36,712 bases of DNA from Planctomycetota bacterium (GTDB lineage Bacteria > Planctomycetota > Brocadiia > Brocadiales > Brocadiaceae): contig JACPHJ010000006.1 in the NCBI GenBank assembly GCA_016188675.1, positions 1 to 36,712 of the forward strand. Direction: 5' to 3'. Below the pieces are notes generated by a model. That model was not told the DNA's origin. It did not search any database and saw only the letters and a program-made list of their open reading frames with translations. The position numbers were made by a program, and so were the translations under genes. Below, in pieces: positions 24,845-31,748 of the stretch. Numbering within the stretch: position 1 is the stretch's first letter; each line of letters begins with the position of its first letter.

Positions 24845-25318
24845 TTACACCACCATACCTATAATAACCCCTTCAAACACCAATTTCCCATCTACTACAC
24901 CCTGGGTATCAAAAATAGCCCGACGTGGGCGCAATTCCCTGTTTTTGGCAATGAGGATAAGTCTGTCGCCTGGTACCACCTTTCCGCGGAATTTAACTTT
25001 ATCAATACCGCCGAAACCAAGGAATCTGTCATCCTGGATAGTTTTTTTATAATAGTAGGTACACAACTGAGCTGCAGCTTCTAACATGAGTACACCTGGC
25101 ATGAGTGGACGACCAGGGATGTGCCCCCGAACCCAAAATTCATTAGGAGAAACATCCTTATAACCAACGATTATACCTTGTTCCGGGTCGAATTTTACGA
25201 TACCGCTCAATTGTTCCATCTCGTACCTATGCGGTATAATGTTGCGAATAGTTTCTATATCTACAATTGACTTATTCAAATCCAATGTACTTAAATCTGT
25301 TAAAATTTCTTGTGGCAT
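24845..25318 (-). CDS. Second FabZ-like hot-dog dehydratase
   Basis: 158 residues if started at ATG 25318 (MPQEILTDLS). The frame is open to 25399, but those extra residues do not look like the family. His66 is in WVRGHIPGRPLMPG and Glu80 in VLMLEAAAQ, so the catalytic pair is present. PHRYEMEQLSGI and KFRGKVVPGDRLI also fit the FabZ/3-hydroxyacyl-ACP dehydratase family. It diverges strongly from the FabZ of the ladderane-type operon. It is convergent with the HAD gene (12-base gap). It could be the housekeeping dehydratase or belong to the specialised pathway. Confidence 0.82.
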   Translation of the reverse strand: MPQEILTDLSTLDLNKSIVDIETIRNIIPHRYEMEQLSGIVKFDPEQGIIVGYKDVSPNEFWVRGHIPGRPLMPGVLMLEAAAQLCTYYYKKTIQDDRFLGFGGIDKVKFRGKVVPGDRLILIAKNRELRPRRAIFDTQGVVDGKLVFEGVIIGMVV

Positions 25319-25393
25319 GGTTAGAGATAATATTATGTTAAATGAAAACAATTTATAAGTGGTAAAAACCAAAATTAATTTGTAATATGTTAA

Positions 25394-25414
25394 TGACATG
25401 CCATTGGCATGTCA
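25394..25414. promoter_or_regulatory. 21-bp perfect palindrome, possible operator
   Basis: Arms TGACATGCCA and TGGCATGTCA flank a single central T. It lies 36 bases before the -35 of the small Cys-rich gene and upstream of the divergent dehydratase. The related palindrome TGCCATATGGCA at 25520-25531 shares the TGCCA half-site and sits in the transcribed leader. Together they look like paired sites for one dimeric regulator. Confidence 0.5.
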
Positions 25415-25449
25415 ATTAAAATATGCCCTGGCAAGAAGATAAAAATATA

Positions 25450-25478
25450 TTGACAAGTCTGTGATGTTTTGATATAAA
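25450..25478 (+). promoter_or_regulatory. Strong sigma70-type promoter for the Cys-rich peptide genes
   Basis: TTGACA (25450-25455), 17-base spacer, TATAAA (25473-25478). It drives rightward toward the two small secreted proteins, with a leader of about 120 bases that carries the TGCCATATGGCA palindrome. Confidence 0.7.
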
Positions 25479-25604
25479 CTTAGTTCGTGTTTTTTCTTTT
25501 TTTGTAAAATAATTTGATGTGCCATATGGCATGGTATGTTGTGAGTCGTTCCTGCATATTTCTTCATAATAAATATTATTTTATGAAGGGAGGTGATGGT
25601 TACT

Positions 25605-25781
25605 ATGAGAAAATTATATATATCATTCGTAATGGTATCTGCGCTCGTGTTTGGAATCGGCTTAACAAATGTACCAATGCTTATTAAATCTGCAATCGCC
25701 GGTGCATGCGAGTGTCCGGAAGGCTGCCCATGCAGTCATTGTTCCGGAAAGTCGAAGGATTGTAGCTGTAAGAAAAAATAA
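25605..25781 (+). CDS. Small secreted Cys-rich protein, metallothionein-like
   Basis: 58 residues from ATG 25605, with GGGAGGTGA 8-9 bases upstream; a frame from GTG 25593 would start inside that ribosome site. A signal peptide is clear: MRKLYISFVM, then a hydrophobic core, then SAIAGA as cleavage region. The mature part is about 25 residues with eight Cys in CECPEGCPCSHCSGKSKDCSC, ending in KKK. The Cys spacing resembles metal-binding peptides, so a periplasmic metal chelator is plausible. Cysteine pairs in a cross-linked surface peptide are the alternative. It forms a pair with the next gene. Confidence 0.8.
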   Translation: MRKLYISFVMVSALVFGIGLTNVPMLIKSAIAGACECPEGCPCSHCSGKSKDCSCKKK

Positions 25782-25830
25782 ATACCGTGCGTTACTTCGC
25801 TACTTTTAACAAATCCGAAAGGAGTCAAAA

Positions 25831-25992
25831 ATGTTAAAGAAAATTGGCATTACAATGGCTTTCATTGGCGCGTTGATGATCAGTACGAGTGCTACAAATA
25901 TTTTTGCTGCCGCTTGTGGTTGTCCAAAAGATGCAAAGTGTAAAGAGCATTGTGAAAAAGGGAAAACAGATCCTTGCCCTTGTCACAAATAA
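25831..25992 (+). CDS. Second small secreted Cys-rich protein
   Basis: 53 residues, ATG 25831 behind GAAAGGAG. A signal peptide (MLKKIGITMAFIGALMI to NIFAAA) is followed by a mature tail CGCPKDAKCKEHCEKG and DPCPCHK with six Cys and two His. It shares the design of the upstream protein (signal peptide, C-x-C-P, CPC) and is probably a diverged duplicate in the same transcript. It ends before a strong terminator. Its function is unknown; metal binding is the simplest reading. Confidence 0.8.
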   Translation: MLKKIGITMAFIGALMISTSATNIFAAACGCPKDAKCKEHCEKGKTDPCPCHK

Positions 25993-26026
25993 ATTTAAAA
26001 GTTTTAATATTTTAGTAGTTTATAAT

Positions 26027-26063
26027 AAAAAAAGCGCCTTATTTTATATGAGGCGCTTTTTTT
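26027..26063. terminator. Bidirectional rho-independent terminator
   Basis: A perfect 13-bp stem (AAAAAAAGCGCCT with AGGCGCTTTTTTT) and an 11-base loop, with a T7 run on the plus strand and A7 in front. It separates the Cys-rich peptide genes from rplM. Confidence 0.9.
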
Positions 26064-26094
26064 GATACACTCAGTTTAAGGAATACAATAAAAA

Positions 26095-26529
26095 ATGAAT
26101 ACTTTTATGGCAAAAAAAGAGAATGTAAAAAGGAATTGGTATATCGTAGATGCCAAGGACAAGATTTTGGGACGAATGTTAACCACTGTTTCGAGAGTCT
26201 TGCAAGGCAAGCACAAACCAGAATATACACCCCATGTTGACGTCGGGGATTTTGTTATTATTACCAATGCCAGCAAGGTAAAACTTACCGGAAAAAAGAT
26301 GGAAGAGAAGATTCACTATTATGTAACGCATTTTCAAGGTGGTTTGAGAAAAAGGATGGTCGGTAAAACCCTTGAAACTGCGCCAGACAAAGTGTTCAGA
26401 CGGTCGGTAAGAAGGATGTTGCCGAGGTCTAAACTCGGTAAAGCTATGTTAACTAAATTAAAGGTTTATGAGGGTGCCGAGCATCCACATCAAGCACAAC
26501 AACCAAAAGAGTTGGTTATTCGCAATTAA
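26095..26529 (+). CDS. rplM: 50S ribosomal protein L13
   Basis: 144 residues from ATG 26095, with AAGGA upstream; ATG 26107 is an alternative. Family landmarks are NWYIVDAKDKILGRMLTTVS, GKHKPEYTPHVDVGDFV, VTHFQGGLRKR and the C-terminal RRSVRRMLPRSKLGKAML. The length is normal. It precedes rpsI by 15 bases, the conserved bacterial pair. Confidence 0.97.
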   Translation: MNTFMAKKENVKRNWYIVDAKDKILGRMLTTVSRVLQGKHKPEYTPHVDVGDFVIITNASKVKLTGKKMEEKIHYYVTHFQGGLRKRMVGKTLETAPDKVFRRSVRRMLPRSKLGKAMLTKLKVYEGAEHPHQAQQPKELVIRN

Positions 26530-26544
26530 TCGAAGGAGAGAAAA

Positions 26545-26940
26545 GTGGCAGGAGAACAATATATTTGGGGTACAGGCAGGCGCAAGACGTCTATTGCAAG
26601 GGTAAGGATAAAAAAAGGAAACGGCAAGATACTTGTAAACGATAAGGAACTTGACAGCTATTTCCCCTTAGATCGGGAAAGAGGCATGGTAAGGACTCCA
26701 CTAAAAACCACAAAAACACTGGGAGAGTTTGACGTATTGGCGAACGTTAAAGGCGGGGGTTTGACCGGCCAGGCTGGCGCAATATCTCTTGGCATAGCAC
26801 GCGCTTTATCAAAATCCGATTCGAACCTTGTTGTAAGCTTGCGTGACGGGGGATTTCTCACAAGAGACAGCAGAATGAAAGAACGTAAAAAGTATGGCCA
26901 AAAGGGCGCAAGAAAGAGCTTCCAGTGGACAAAACGATAA
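26545..26940 (+). CDS. rpsI: 30S ribosomal protein S9
   Basis: 131 residues with a GTG start at 26545 behind GAAGGAGAG. The N-terminal YIWGTGRRKTSIARVR and C-terminal ERKKYGQKGARKSFQWTKR (the basic tail reaching the decoding centre) are diagnostic. It is co-transcribed with rplM. Confidence 0.97.
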   Translation: MAGEQYIWGTGRRKTSIARVRIKKGNGKILVNDKELDSYFPLDRERGMVRTPLKTTKTLGEFDVLANVKGGGLTGQAGAISLGIARALSKSDSNLVVSLRDGGFLTRDSRMKERKKYGQKGARKSFQWTKR

Positions 26941-26957
26941 TCTTCGACTATACTATT

Positions 26958-27887
26958 TCATCTTTTTAAATTCCGATAATACTGTGTGGCAATTTTAATG
27001 CCCTCCTCAAAGGTAATCTTCGGTCTCCATTTTAGTTCTGTCGTTGCCTTTGAGCTGTCCAGGCTTATATGATCTATCTCACCAGGGCGCTTTTTGCCAA
27101 AAACAGGTTCAATGTTTGACGCAAGCGCCCTTCTAACCGTTCGGAATACCTCTAAGTCGGAAACTTCTTTTCCCCAACCCAGGTTGTAAATCTCTCCGTT
27201 GCCCAGATTATTCATGACGGTCATATTTGCATTTATAATATCATCCACATAAACATAATCCCTGGTCTTCGAACCATCGCCAAAAATCGTAGGACGCATA
27301 TTTTGAAGCAGTAGCTCGCTAAATATCGCTACCACACCTGCCTCGCCGTGCGGTGACTGCCTTGGCCCGTAAACATTCGGATACCTCAATATGGTAAAAT
27401 TCAAACCATATAATTTATAAAATATGGATAAATAATGCTCTACCGTATGTTTGCTTACGCCATACTGTGAAAGCGGTTCAACAGGACACGTTTCCGTAAC
27501 GGGCAATATCTTTGGTTCACCATAAACCGCACCACCGGTAGAAACATAGATAAACTTTTTGATCTGGTATTTTTTTGACAATTCGCAAAGATTAAGTGAA
27601 CCCAAGATATTTATATTCGCATCATAGGCAGGCATCTCTACGGACTTGCGCACATTAACATGGGCGGCGTGATGATCCACAATCTCAGGTTTTTCTTTTT
27701 TGAATACCTCTTCCAGGGATGCCGCATCACAAATATCTACTTCGTAAAATAACGCCTTTGTGTTAACATTTTCTCTTCGGCCTGCCGAAAGGTTATCAAC
27801 TACAATTACACAATGCCCATCCTCAACCAATCTATCTACCAGATGAGAAGCAATAAAACCGGCGCCGCCTGTCACAAGTATTTTCAC
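26958..27887 (-). CDS. NAD-dependent sugar-nucleotide epimerase/dehydratase (GalE-like)
   Basis: 309 residues on the minus strand, start GTG at 27887-27885 behind AAAGGGG. The Rossmann motif is VTGGAGFIASHLVDRL. The catalytic Ser/Thr is in VSTGGAVYGE and Tyr-x3-Lys in QYGVSKHTVEHY. DGSKTRDYVYVDDI and KKRPGEIDH are typical of extended short-chain UDP-sugar epimerases. It probably supplies a UDP-hexose for surface polysaccharide, matching the CpsB-like phosphatase encoded just upstream on the same strand. Substrate specificity cannot be assigned. Confidence 0.9.
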   Translation of the reverse strand: MKILVTGGAGFIASHLVDRLVEDGHCVIVVDNLSAGRRENVNTKALFYEVDICDAASLEEVFKKEKPEIVDHHAAHVNVRKSVEMPAYDANINILGSLNLCELSKKYQIKKFIYVSTGGAVYGEPKILPVTETCPVEPLSQYGVSKHTVEHYLSIFYKLYGLNFTILRYPNVYGPRQSPHGEAGVVAIFSELLLQNMRPTIFGDGSKTRDYVYVDDIINANMTVMNNLGNGEIYNLGWGKEVSDLEVFRTVRRALASNIEPVFGKKRPGEIDHISLDSSKATTELKWRPKITFEEGIKIATQYYRNLKR

Positions 27888-27992
27888 TAAAAAAAACCCC
27901 TTTCTTAAAATTTGAATTTATTTGTTATTTTGTATAAGTTTCATTATTTGATTGCAGTTCCGTTGCACCACTAGGTTGACATCACTATTATT

Positions 27993-28724
27993 TTATTTGT
28001 TAAAAGGCAGCCCTTCCAATATCATCCCTGGGTGTTCTAATACCATCTTCCTTGCCACCTCTTCACCCAGAATATCGGACACTATCTTCACTGCCCTGGA
28101 CAGTATCGGAGGTCTTGCTACCGGGGAATGGGCATCCGAGGCAATCACATGTACGAGATTATTTTTTAGCATCCACAAAACACACTTCAATGGTGCGGCA
28201 TCAAAATCCCCTACAATACTTTGTGCTGTTACCTGTAAAATAGCCCCCATCTCTACGTAACGTACAACCATATGTGGATTCCGCTGAACTCTGTAATTCC
28301 TCTCAAGATGAGGTAAAACAGGAGTAAGTCCCATCAACTTTAACTTAAATATAATCTGCTCTGTTTCTGGTGGAACCCACTGAAAGGGAAATTCCAAAAG
28401 GATATACTTTTTACCTCCATTTATAGTCAAAATACTACTTTCCCTTAAAATTTCTGCATCCAATAAACGGTCGTTTAAATGCACCTCTGCACCCGGAAAT
28501 ATAACCAAATCCAAACCCTCTTGTTTTATCAATTGGTTGAGCATATCTACCTTTTCGAGTACTTTATTTGCATCCAAATCATACATCCCATTTTGCACAT
28601 GAGGCGTGGCTATTATCTTCTTTATTCCATCATTCACCGCAATCCTGCACATCTCAAGAGATTCATGCACCATTGTCGGACCATCATCTATCATTGGCAA
28701 TATGTGGGTATGTATGTCAATCAT
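27993..28724 (-). CDS. PHP-domain tyrosine phosphatase (CpsB/YwqE-like)
   Basis: 243 residues on the minus strand, start ATG at 28724-28722. The metal-ligand motifs of the PHP superfamily run in order: DIHTHILP, DDGP, ATPHVQNG, FPGAEVHL, PHLERN and SDAHS. In Gram-positive and some Gram-negative bacteria this family dephosphorylates the tyrosine kinase that controls capsule or exopolysaccharide export. No kinase gene is in the window. It is transcribed together with the epimerase gene 105 bases downstream, which supports a role in polysaccharide production. Confidence 0.88.
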   Translation of the reverse strand: MIDIHTHILPMIDDGPTMVHESLEMCRIAVNDGIKKIIATPHVQNGMYDLDANKVLEKVDMLNQLIKQEGLDLVIFPGAEVHLNDRLLDAEILRESSILTINGGKKYILLEFPFQWVPPETEQIIFKLKLMGLTPVLPHLERNYRVQRNPHMVVRYVEMGAILQVTAQSIVGDFDAAPLKCVLWMLKNNLVHVIASDAHSPVARPPILSRAVKIVSDILGEEVARKMVLEHPGMILEGLPFNK

Positions 28725-28781
28725 TATAATCGGAAATATAATAGCACGAATATCGAATTAATCAATAAGCATAAATTTCAC

Positions 28782-28811
28782 TTGCAAATTCTACAATATG
28801 TAGAATATAAT
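28782..28811 (+). promoter_or_regulatory. Promoter with embedded BlaI/CopY-type operator
   Basis: TTGCAA (28782-28787), 18-base spacer, TATAAT (28806-28811). The spacer is filled by a palindrome at 28788-28806 with arms ATTCTACA and TGTAGAAT around ATA. The TACA-N3-TGTA core resembles known operators of the BlaI/MecI/CopY family (TACA/TGTA half-sites). Binding there would block RNA polymerase at the promoter of the BlaI-like gene. The predicted leader is about 130 bases. Confidence 0.75.
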
Positions 28812-28851
28812 AATTCCGGCATTAAACATTTCCCCTCATTGGTATCACACA

Positions 28852-28953
28852 ATGAATAAAATAGTCACCGTCTCTTTTATACTTGCAAAAGAGGATTATG
28901 GTAAAACCAATTCAGGAATTAAACAGATATTTATTTTAAAAAACTCCACATGA
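28852..28953 (+). other. 33-codon upstream open frame overlapping the repressor start
   Basis: It opens at ATG 28852 in the leader of the BlaI-like gene and stops at TGA 28951-28953, sharing ATGA with the repressor start. No ribosome site precedes it. The repressor gene also lacks a clear ribosome site, so translational coupling is possible. The peptide (MNKIVTVSFILAKEDYG and on) is not recognised. Confidence 0.3.
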
Positions 28954-29381
28954 ACAAACAATTAAAATTTCATTTCAATCCTTTTAAAGAAGGGATAAAC
29001 CAGGTCTTGGGAGCGCTGGAAACGGACATTATGGAGGCGCTGTGGAACCGCGGCGAGTCCTGTGTAAAGGATATTCTGGATGCTTTTTCTTCCGGCAGGG
29101 ACACTTCATATTCCACAGTAATCACCGTTACTAACCGAATGGTCAAGAAAGGACTTCTGAAAAAAAGAAAGGTTGGAAAGGCCTTTTTCTATAAACCCGC
29201 CTACACCAGGGAAGAATTTTTCGAAGTTGTATCAAAAAAAATGGTAGAGGGAGTTTCCGGGTTTTCTTTCCAATCAGCAATGGTGCATTTTGTTGATTAT
29301 ATGTCACGGATGAATCCAGACAAGATTGAATATTTTTCCAAATTGATTGAATCTAAAAGAAAAAGCACGTCCAGGAAATAA
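28950..29381 (+). CDS. BlaI/MecI/CopY-family transcriptional repressor
   Basis: 143 residues from ATG 28950. The winged helix-turn-helix is visible in LGALETDIMEALWNRGESCVKDIL, YSTVITVTNRMVKKGLLKKRKVGKAFFYKPAYTREEF (split by family as recognition helix and wing). The C-terminal helical part serves dimerisation. In this family the repressor is released by proteolysis through a BlaR1/MecR1 membrane protease, or by direct metal binding as in CopY. No CopY-style CxC pairs are present here, so control by the protease encoded 4 bases downstream is more likely. The operator in its own promoter suggests autoregulation of the whole efflux locus. Confidence 0.9.
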   Translation: MNKQLKFHFNPFKEGINQVLGALETDIMEALWNRGESCVKDILDAFSSGRDTSYSTVITVTNRMVKKGLLKKRKVGKAFFYKPAYTREEFFEVVSKKMVEGVSGFSFQSAMVHFVDYMSRMNPDKIEYFSKLIESKRKSTSRK

Positions 29382-29385
29382 TTGC

Positions 29386-30357
29386 ATGAATAATTTGGCA
29401 ACGACCCAGCATAGAAAAGCAACAGTATGTTTTACCCTGATTGTATTGATAAACTTTACCATCCTATCAATATTAATTACAGGGATAGTACTTGGTATCA
29501 AAGGATATATATCTGATACCAGGTTCGCTTATGAAGCTGTCACCTGCTGTGGAAGTATTTGTTCGAAGTGTTTTTTTACTTTACGGACAATTTCTACGAT
29601 ACTTCCCTGGGCTTGCGTTATAATACTTTTTATCGGAATTTGTACGGCTATTCATAAAACGATCTCTATGCTATCCTGGAATTACCGATTTATCCGCCCC
29701 CTCACCCCCCTATCTGTTGATACTCATCCTAAATTAAATAAAATTCTGCCTCCTATGCATCTTTCCGGGCAACTCGTGCTCCTGGATAATACCAATTTAC
29801 GCTGTGCTTTTACATCAGGTCTATGGAAACCGAAAGTCTACTTATCTTCGGGCATTTGTTCATATTTAACAAGAAAGGAACTTTTATCCGTAATCCTCCA
29901 CGAAACACATCACATAAAGAACAAAGACCCCTTAAAGCTGTTTGTTATAAAAATGTTGCACGCACTCAATTATTTCCTTCCAATCAATCGTCACCTGATA
30001 AATCAATATTCCTCCGCATCTGAAAAAGCAGCGGATGATAGCGCTATAAATTTCTCCAGAGAGCCATTAGAACTTGCAAGCGCGCTCGTGAAGTTATCCA
30101 AATCTGATTCGATAGATAAGCTGAGTACCTCGGCCGCATTTTCCAAAGACCAAAACATTGTAGAAGACCGAATAAAACGTATACTTGAAATACAGACACC
30201 ACCCCCCTATTTTTGCAAGACATATGTATATTTTTCATGTATTACGTCGCTTTTTGTTGCAGCGGCAATTTGTTTGACCTTGTTTTCAAGGTCCATTAAC
30301 CATGGACACACCCTGGAGTGTAAGACAAGGACATGCCACATGACTAAGTGCGGATAA
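29386..30357 (+). CDS. BlaR1-like M56 membrane metalloprotease with Cys-rich putative metal-sensing segments
   Basis: 323 residues from ATG 29386, 4 bases after the repressor stop. Membrane segments are predicted at about 12-38, 72-92 and 279-300. The protease domain between the second and third has HETHH (His172-Glu173, His176) and SEKAADD with the third ligand Glu213. No penicillin-binding sensor domain is present. Instead, the loop between segments 1 and 2 contains TCCGSICSKC (Cys54, 55, 59, 62), and the short tail after segment 3 contains ECKTRTCHMTKC. If the protease domain is cytoplasmic as in BlaR1, both Cys clusters face the periplasmic side. It likely senses metal or redox state and cleaves the BlaI-like repressor; this is inferred from architecture and neighbours. 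Confidence 0.85.
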   Translation: MNNLATTQHRKATVCFTLIVLINFTILSILITGIVLGIKGYISDTRFAYEAVTCCGSICSKCFFTLRTISTILPWACVIILFIGICTAIHKTISMLSWNYRFIRPLTPLSVDTHPKLNKILPPMHLSGQLVLLDNTNLRCAFTSGLWKPKVYLSSGICSYLTRKELLSVILHETHHIKNKDPLKLFVIKMLHALNYFLPINRHLINQYSSASEKAADDSAINFSREPLELASALVKLSKSDSIDKLSTSAAFSKDQNIVEDRIKRILEIQTPPPYFCKTYVYFSCITSLFVAAAICLTLFSRSINHGHTLECKTRTCHMTKCG

Positions 30358-30370
30358 TCATATTCGTAAC

Positions 30371-31705
30371 ATGAACAGAATACTCATGAAAATATTTTTA
30401 TTATTCCCACCAATATTAGTATTTTCCAGCATCATCATTTTAGCCGGAGAAAAAGATAACAGCACACAAAAAAAACAATCGGACAGTAAAAACGTTATCC
30501 TTGAAATGAATCAGGCCGGGGCTCCATTGGAATTAAAATGGCTGATACAGGAAGCTATAGAACGCAATCCTGAAATCAGTGCAGCTCAAAAACGCCTTAA
30601 TGCTGCAAAAGCAAGGATTTCACAAGCTAAGTCATTAGATGATCCTTCCCTTCGTGCCGGTTCGTATGATATGTCCAATAATCCGGTCAATATCAATGGT
30701 CAAACCGAAATGCTTCAGCAGCGTTACGGCGTATCACAGAAAATACCTTTCCCCGGTAAATTGCGTCTAAGGGGAGAGGTGGCTTTCGAAGAGTCAAATA
30801 TGGCAGAAAAAGAACTTCAGGCCAAAATACAGGAAATTACAGCCCTCGTAAAATCAGCTTTTTATGAACTCTATTACATTAATCGCGCCATTGACATCAC
30901 GGAGGGGAATAGAGAACTCCTCCGCAAATTTGCTAAGATTGCGGAAACAAAATATTCCGTGGGTAAGACAACCCAGAGGGACGTGCTTTCCGCGCAGGTT
31001 GAAGCATCAACATTAATTAATAACCTCATTGTTTTAAACAAGGAAAGGGAATCCGTTATTGCCCGATTAAATATCTTATTAGACAGACCTACGGACACCT
31101 CTTTAGGAAAACCGCGACCATTTGAAAAACATACCCTGAATCTAACGATAAATGAATTAGAAGACCTTGCAGTTAAAAACCGGCCGGAACTAAGGAAATA
31201 TGACCACGCCGTGAAAAGGGAAGAGGCAAACCTGAAACTCTCGAAGAAGGATTATTACTTTTCAGACCTCGAACCGATGGTGGAGTACATGCAGGAAGAT
31301 AAACGATCCGATACTTGGGCATCATCGCTCACAGTAAACGTTCCATGGCTCTGGCCAAAAAATCGGTCAAAGGTAAAGGAATCAAAAGAAGGCCTCAGCG
31401 CAGCTAAATCAGATTATCGCTTCATCAACAATAAGGCGTTATTTGAGGTTAAGGATTATTTGGTCAGGATACAATCATCCGAAAGCACGATAAATCTTTA
31501 TAAAACAGGCGTAATTCCACAAGCAGAACAATCCTTAAAGGCCGCTCGCATCGGATATGAGGCGGACAAGGTTGATTTTCTTACCCTGATTGACAGCCAA
31601 AGGATCCTTTTAAATTCAAGACTACTTTACTCCAGGGCGCTGGCAGACTTTGAGCAAAACCTGGCAAACCTGGAAAGGGCAGTAGGGGTACAGTTAACAC
31701 AATAA
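30371..31705 (+). CDS. CusC/CzcC-like outer membrane efflux protein (TolC family)
   Basis: 444 residues from ATG 30371. A signal peptide (MNRILMKIFLLFPPILVFSS) is present. The mature protein has two TolC-type repeats, the first containing EAIERNPEISAAQKRLNAAK and the second NRPELRKYDHAVKREE, with coiled-coil helices throughout. It should form the trimeric outer membrane duct of an RND efflux complex. It lies 13 bases after the M56 protease gene and 43 bases before the adaptor gene, so the regulator pair and pump appear to be one operon. Confidence 0.88.
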   Translation: MNRILMKIFLLFPPILVFSSIIILAGEKDNSTQKKQSDSKNVILEMNQAGAPLELKWLIQEAIERNPEISAAQKRLNAAKARISQAKSLDDPSLRAGSYDMSNNPVNINGQTEMLQQRYGVSQKIPFPGKLRLRGEVAFEESNMAEKELQAKIQEITALVKSAFYELYYINRAIDITEGNRELLRKFAKIAETKYSVGKTTQRDVLSAQVEASTLINNLIVLNKERESVIARLNILLDRPTDTSLGKPRPFEKHTLNLTINELEDLAVKNRPELRKYDHAVKREEANLKLSKKDYYFSDLEPMVEYMQEDKRSDTWASSLTVNVPWLWPKNRSKVKESKEGLSAAKSDYRFINNKALFEVKDYLVRIQSSESTINLYKTGVIPQAEQSLKAARIGYEADKVDFLTLIDSQRILLNSRLLYSRALADFEQNLANLERAVGVQLTQ

Positions 31706-31748
31706 AACAATAGTAACCGTTTCTCCTTTCCTTCACAATCAATTATGA

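Noticed and set aside
25319..25399. Longer N-terminus of the second FabZ-like protein
   Set aside because: The extra residues are hydrophobic and unlike the family, the start lies within a palindrome, and no ribosome site precedes it.
27952..28859. Plus-strand open frames of 63-126 codons
   Set aside because: They are antisense to the PHP phosphatase gene, whose metal-binding motifs are unmistakable.
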